Assembly (NCBI RefSeq): GCF_022788695.1
Contig: NZ_CP085156.1
Location: forward strand, 1 to 64,000
Length of the DNA stretch: 64,000 bases
Direction of reading: 5' to 3'
DNA from: Pseudosulfitobacter sp. DSM 107133
GTDB taxonomy: Bacteria > Pseudomonadota > Alphaproteobacteria > Rhodobacterales > Rhodobacteraceae
Numbering within the stretch: position 1 is the stretch's first letter; each line of letters opens with the position of its first letter. Below, piece after piece: positions 61,198 through 64,000 of the stretch. Made by a program: the position numbers and the translations under genes. Below the pieces are notes generated by a model, which saw only the letters and a program-made list of their open reading frames with translations, had not been told where the DNA came from and made no database searches.

Positions 61198-62213
61198 CGG
61201 GGTGCGGGCGCCTGCCGGTTGTTTACGCCCCCGAGGTCGATGAACGACTGTCTTCCTGGGCCGCGCGCATGGCCCCGTTCTACGCGATGACGGTTTCGGA
61301 ATTCGTCACAGCACTTGGCCTGCAGGGGCAGGGCGTGTTCGACCTGGAATGGCGGCTTTCAGAAGGGCAGGGGGCTCTGATCGCGGCTCGGACCGGCCTT
61401 TCGCCCGAAGCGGTGCAGTCCATGACTTTCCGGGAGTTGGGGGCGGCGGCGCGCATGATGATCGCGCGGAAGAACCGGTCTCCATGCCCGCACTGTCCCG
61501 AAGACCTGCATCGCAAAGCCGCCGCGCTGCCGTGGCGATTTCGCTGCCCGGTGCATGGTGTGGAGTTTCGGGACGCCACCGGCGAGACCCTGTCCGACCG
61601 GTTCGGTACGGATCGCTTCAAGAAACTTGAAGGGCATGCCGAGATTGGTGCCGCGCATCTCGATGCCTGGGCGCGCGGCGCGGGGCAGGAAGACCTGGAA
61701 GCGCCCGAAGTGCTTCAGGTTCTGACGGCACGGCATCGCCAGGCCTCGCCGCCGAACGTCTCTGAGCAGCCACGCATGTCTCTGAAAGACCGACGGGACT
61801 ACCATGATTTTCTGACCACGCCGATCCTCCGGCAGGCGCTGACGGTCGTTGTCCCCGAATACGATCAGGTGGCGCCAGTGCTTGCTAAGCCAGTGCGTCC
61901 CGGTCTCCACGCCCTGGCGCAAGGCTCGCTCTTGCAGTGTTTCGCGCTGACGGTCGGCATCGGCCGGATCGTCGAAGATCCCGTGGCCCGAGCGATTGAC
62001 GTGCTGCTCGCAAGTGACATGAACGGACAAGTGCGGGTCCGGGAGGCGCTCCGCTCATGGCCTCTCTCGTTGAGGAGACGCATCTCGGCCCGGTTCTGGC
62101 GCGCTGAGCGCGAAGAGAGAGCACGTCAGACTGCCGAAAAAGCCGCACGACAGCGCCAGTCTCACAAATACCGACTCATCCAGTCTCATAAATACCGGTA
62201 CAGAGTCTCATGA
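61194..62213 (+). CDS. tniQ: TniQ protein
   Basis: 339 residues, GTG start overlapping the tniB stop (GTGA). It has the TniQ N-terminal part (DERLSSWAARMAPFYAMTVSEF), a zinc-type CPHC ... CPVHG motif around residue 100, and the C-terminal region. The last 18 residues (QSHKYRLIQSHKYRYRVS) are a translation of the right-end repeats of the transposon and so are dictated by the DNA sites. Long relative to TniQ of Tn402 but normal for Rhodobacterales. Confidence 0.85.
   Translation: MTGCGRLPVVYAPEVDERLSSWAARMAPFYAMTVSEFVTALGLQGQGVFDLEWRLSEGQGALIAARTGLSPEAVQSMTFRELGAAARMMIARKNRSPCPHCPEDLHRKAAALPWRFRCPVHGVEFRDATGETLSDRFGTDRFKKLEGHAEIGAAHLDAWARGAGQEDLEAPEVLQVLTARHRQASPPNVSEQPRMSLKDRRDYHDFLTTPILRQALTVVVPEYDQVAPVLAKPVRPGLHALAQGSLLQCFALTVGIGRIVEDPVARAIDVLLASDMNGQVRVREALRSWPLSLRRRISARFWRAEREERARQTAEKAARQRQSHKYRLIQSHKYRYRVS
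62158..62210. repeat. right-end repeats of the Tni transposon
   Basis: AGTCTCA (rc of TGAGACT) at 62158-62164, 62182-62188 and 62204-62210. Two lie in a repeated CAGTCTCAYAAATACCG unit. All three lie within the tniQ 3' end. Confidence 0.65.
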
Positions 62214-62247
62214 ACCCCGGTTCGTTTTTCAGGGAAGTGCTTGAATC

Positions 62248-64000
62248 TTGTCGGTCTGCCGGAATTTCTGAGACTGTGGTCCATTTGTTTTCAATATCTT
62301 GCCTGTGTCGCATTTCTGAAACCGATTCAGGGTAAGTGAGACTGGAAGCGATTTGAGTCGCTATTGATGAGACTCTCCAGCATCCGCACGTTGAGCAACA
62401 TTATGTCCGATAATTTTCCAGCTGACAAGGATTGGGAAGAGGCGGAGTTTCGCGCCCGGGTGCTGGCGGAATTACCGATCCAGCTCAGCCCAGGCGCTGT
62501 CGAATGGGCCATGCATCAGCTGAATGTCAGCCGATCCACGCTCTTTCGCCTGGTGAAGCAGTTCCGCGAGGATGGGCGGACCTCTGCATTGCTCCGGGAT
62601 ACACGGGGCCCTAAACCGGGCATGCAGCCCTTGGACCCGTTGGTGGAAACGATCGTGTCCCGCCATTTCAAGGGGTTTTATGCTTCCCGTCGTAAGCCCA
62701 CCAGGACACGGTTCTGGCGCGAAGTTGCTGCCGATTGTCGGGCGCAAGGGCTGGCCCCACCCTCGATCCGCCGTCTGGGGCGCTGGCTGGAGCAACATGA
62801 CCAAGCTAAACTGATGGCCCGACGAGAGGGCAAGGACAAGGCCGAGCGGCGCTATCTGGCCACGCCTGGGGGGCTGGTCGCCAACGATCCGCTGGATATC
62901 GTCCAGATCGACCACACCAAGGCTGATGTGACAGTGGTAGATCCGGTGACACGACGTCCGCTCGGCAGGCCAACGCTGACGGTCGCGACCGACGTGAATA
63001 CCCGCATGGTTCTGGGGTTTTACCTGTCTCTGGAACCGCCATCGCTACTGGCCGTCGCACTGTGTCTGACCCATACGGTAATGGACAAATCGCATTGGCT
63101 CACCGCGCGAGGTATCAGCACGGATTGGCCAACGCGGGGCATCCCGAACGCGATTTATGTGGACAACGGCGCGGAATTCCATGCCCGCGCCTTCGGGCTC
63201 GCCTGTGCAGAGTACCAGATCGAACTGCGGTACCGTCCGCCAGGTACACCGCGCTATGGCGGCCATATCGAGCGCCTGATCGGCACAATGATGGGGGCGG
63301 TTCACCTGCTGCCGGGGTCGCATTTCTCGAACATCTTCGAGCGCGGCGATCTCGATGCCGAGGCCGAGGCGGTGATGACGCTCGGCGAACTGGAAACCTG
63401 GCTCGCTCTCGAGATCACCGGCTCCTACCATGTGCGGGTCCACTCTGCGCTGGAAACCACACCTGCGGCGGCTTGGGCGGCCCGGGTGGATGAGGCCCGG
63501 CTTCGCATGCCGACCGATCTCAGGCAGTTTTTGGTCGATTTTCTGCCTTCCGAGAGCCGTGTCTTGCAGCGTGACGGGCTGCATCTCTTCCACATCCGCT
63601 ACTGGGCGGACGAGTTGCGCTGGCTGATGGGCCGGGAAAGCCGCAAGTTCACGCTTAAATACGACCCGCGCGATCTCTCTCGCATTTTCGTGCTGACTGA
63701 GAACGGGATCATCGAAGCGAGACCCGCGGATATGACACGGCCTGCGATCACGCTCTGGGAGCACCGCGCGGCGCGGCGCGCCTTGCGCGAGGCCGGGCGC
63801 CGGTCGGTAGATGAGGAGCTGATTTTCAGGACGATCGAGGCGCAGCGCGACCTCGTCGACAGCGCCGAGCGGCAGACGAAGGCGATACGGCGCCATCAGG
63901 CTCGGCGGTTGCATCTCGCCCCTCTGCCGATGATCGATGTAACACCGGATGCCGCACCGCGAGATGCCCTGCCTGCGCCGGACGGAGAGGGGAGCCCGTT
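62248..64000 (+). repeat. tandem second copy of the Tni transposon (partial)
   Basis: From 62248 on the sequence repeats 58525-60277 with a constant offset of 3723 bp and no difference that I could find. It begins 17 bases after the right end of the first copy and continues past the window end. Confidence 0.9.
62403..64000 (+). CDS. tniA: TniA transposase, second copy (cut by the window end)
   Basis: Same product as the first copy as far as it goes (532 of 548 codons). Catalytic residues DIDH-type Asp, VDNG Asp and Glu are all present. The remaining codons lie beyond position 64000. With both copies identical, recombination between them would delete or multiply the 3.7-kb unit. Confidence 0.9.
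   Translation, partial: MSDNFPADKDWEEAEFRARVLAELPIQLSPGAVEWAMHQLNVSRSTLFRLVKQFREDGRTSALLRDTRGPKPGMQPLDPLVETIVSRHFKGFYASRRKPTRTRFWREVAADCRAQGLAPPSIRRLGRWLEQHDQAKLMARREGKDKAERRYLATPGGLVANDPLDIVQIDHTKADVTVVDPVTRRPLGRPTLTVATDVNTRMVLGFYLSLEPPSLLAVALCLTHTVMDKSHWLTARGISTDWPTRGIPNAIYVDNGAEFHARAFGLACAEYQIELRYRPPGTPRYGGHIERLIGTMMGAVHLLPGSHFSNIFERGDLDAEAEAVMTLGELETWLALEITGSYHVRVHSALETTPAAAWAARVDEARLRMPTDLRQFLVDFLPSESRVLQRDGLHLFHIRYWADELRWLMGRESRKFTLKYDPRDLSRIFVLTENGIIEARPADMTRPAITLWEHRAARRALREAGRRSVDEELIFRTIEAQRDLVDSAERQTKAIRRHQARRLHLAPLPMIDVTPDAAPRDALPAPDGEGSP

Larger units (their letters stand above)
58526..62231 (+). mobile_element. TniA-TniB-TniQ transposon (Tn5053/Tn402-like), first copy
   Basis: About 3.7 kb with three genes in one direction and three inverted copies of a TGAGACT-centred repeat at each end. 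The outermost ones (CCGGAATTTCTGAGACT at 58536-58552; rc CCGGGGTTCATGAGACT ending at 62220) look like the terminal repeats. The exact outer bases are uncertain. It carries no resolvase and no cargo gene. Confidence 0.75.

Noticed and set aside
58526..62231. CRISPR-associated transposon (CAST)
   Set aside because: TniQ, TniB and TniA are present, but no cas gene, repeat array or guide-like repeat is seen in the window; the element fits an ordinary Tn402-like transposon.
1..64000. tRNA, rRNA or CRISPR arrays
   Set aside because: Looked for by eye on both strands; no cloverleaf with CCA context, rRNA stretch or regular spaced repeat was noticed.

Overview
The window reads as part of a large plasmid (megaplasmid or chromid) of an alphaproteobacterium, most likely a marine Rhodobacteraceae (Roseobacter group). 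The reasons are the GC-rich, tightly packed genes, a Rep/ParA/ParB replicon, ABC and TTT uptake systems next to catabolic genes, a periplasmic formate dehydrogenase operon with DUF3305/DUF3306/TorD partners, and IS6, IS30, IS3 and Tni mobile elements. The taxon is inferred from gene content; no database search was possible.

Layout. 1-4.2 kb: replication and partition module (rep on the minus strand, an AT-richer origin-like gap, parA-parB) with three near-identical palindromes that look like centromere (parS) sites. 4.9-5.2 kb: a complete rpsU (ribosomal protein S21) with a hairpin terminator. 5.6-9.3 kb: a SitABCD-type manganese/iron ABC transporter on the minus strand, with two palindromic operators in front of sitA. 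9.6-11.8 kb: tungstate transporter tupBCA. 11.8-16.3 kb, minus strand: accessory genes (DUF6505, lipoate/biotin-ligase-like, Mrp/ApbC, DUF6494, a four-cluster ferredoxin). 16.7-25.2 kb, plus strand: DUF3305, DUF3306, TorD-like chaperone, a small Tat protein, fdhA-fdhB-fdhC, a 41-residue membrane peptide and an NtrC-type response regulator without a recognisable GAFTGA loop. Together 9.6-25.2 kb looks like one functional block: import tungstate, build the metal cofactor and Fe-S clusters, and oxidise formate in the periplasm.

25.3-27.7 kb is a graveyard of nested IS fragments (IS30, IS3, IS6, a recombinase piece), a beheaded cysteine synthase gene and one intact IS6-family element. 27.7-44.2 kb is the most interesting block. 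It holds two IclR regulators, a bicupin, a small HTH-like protein, a NitT/TauT-type ABC transporter, and a tightly coupled catabolic operon: Rieske oxygenase, two SDRs (one lacking the usual YxxxK), alpha/beta hydrolase, type I extradiol dioxygenase, ThDP enzyme, aspartate-dehydrogenase-like enzyme, aldehyde dehydrogenase, FprA-type reductase, flavodoxin and a pentapeptide-repeat protein. The electron supply for the Rieske enzyme appears to be an NADPH reductase plus flavodoxin rather than a ferredoxin. The same inverted repeat (GTTCA-N4-TGAAC) lies at the operon promoter and in front of the second IclR gene. The substrate is unknown.

44.3-54.6 kb: a LysR-controlled CoA-transferase/acyl-CoA dehydrogenase pair, then a LysR-controlled TctCBA tripartite tricarboxylate-type transporter followed by a large DUF3604/PHP-like protein. 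IS6-type remnants lie between and after these loci. 55.5-64 kb: a class II Fic protein, a serine resolvase broken by a nonsense codon, a ParDE toxin-antitoxin pair, and a TniA-TniB-TniQ transposon. The transposon carries three TGAGACT-type repeats at each end and is followed by a tandem, apparently identical second copy (period 3723 bp) that runs off the window end.
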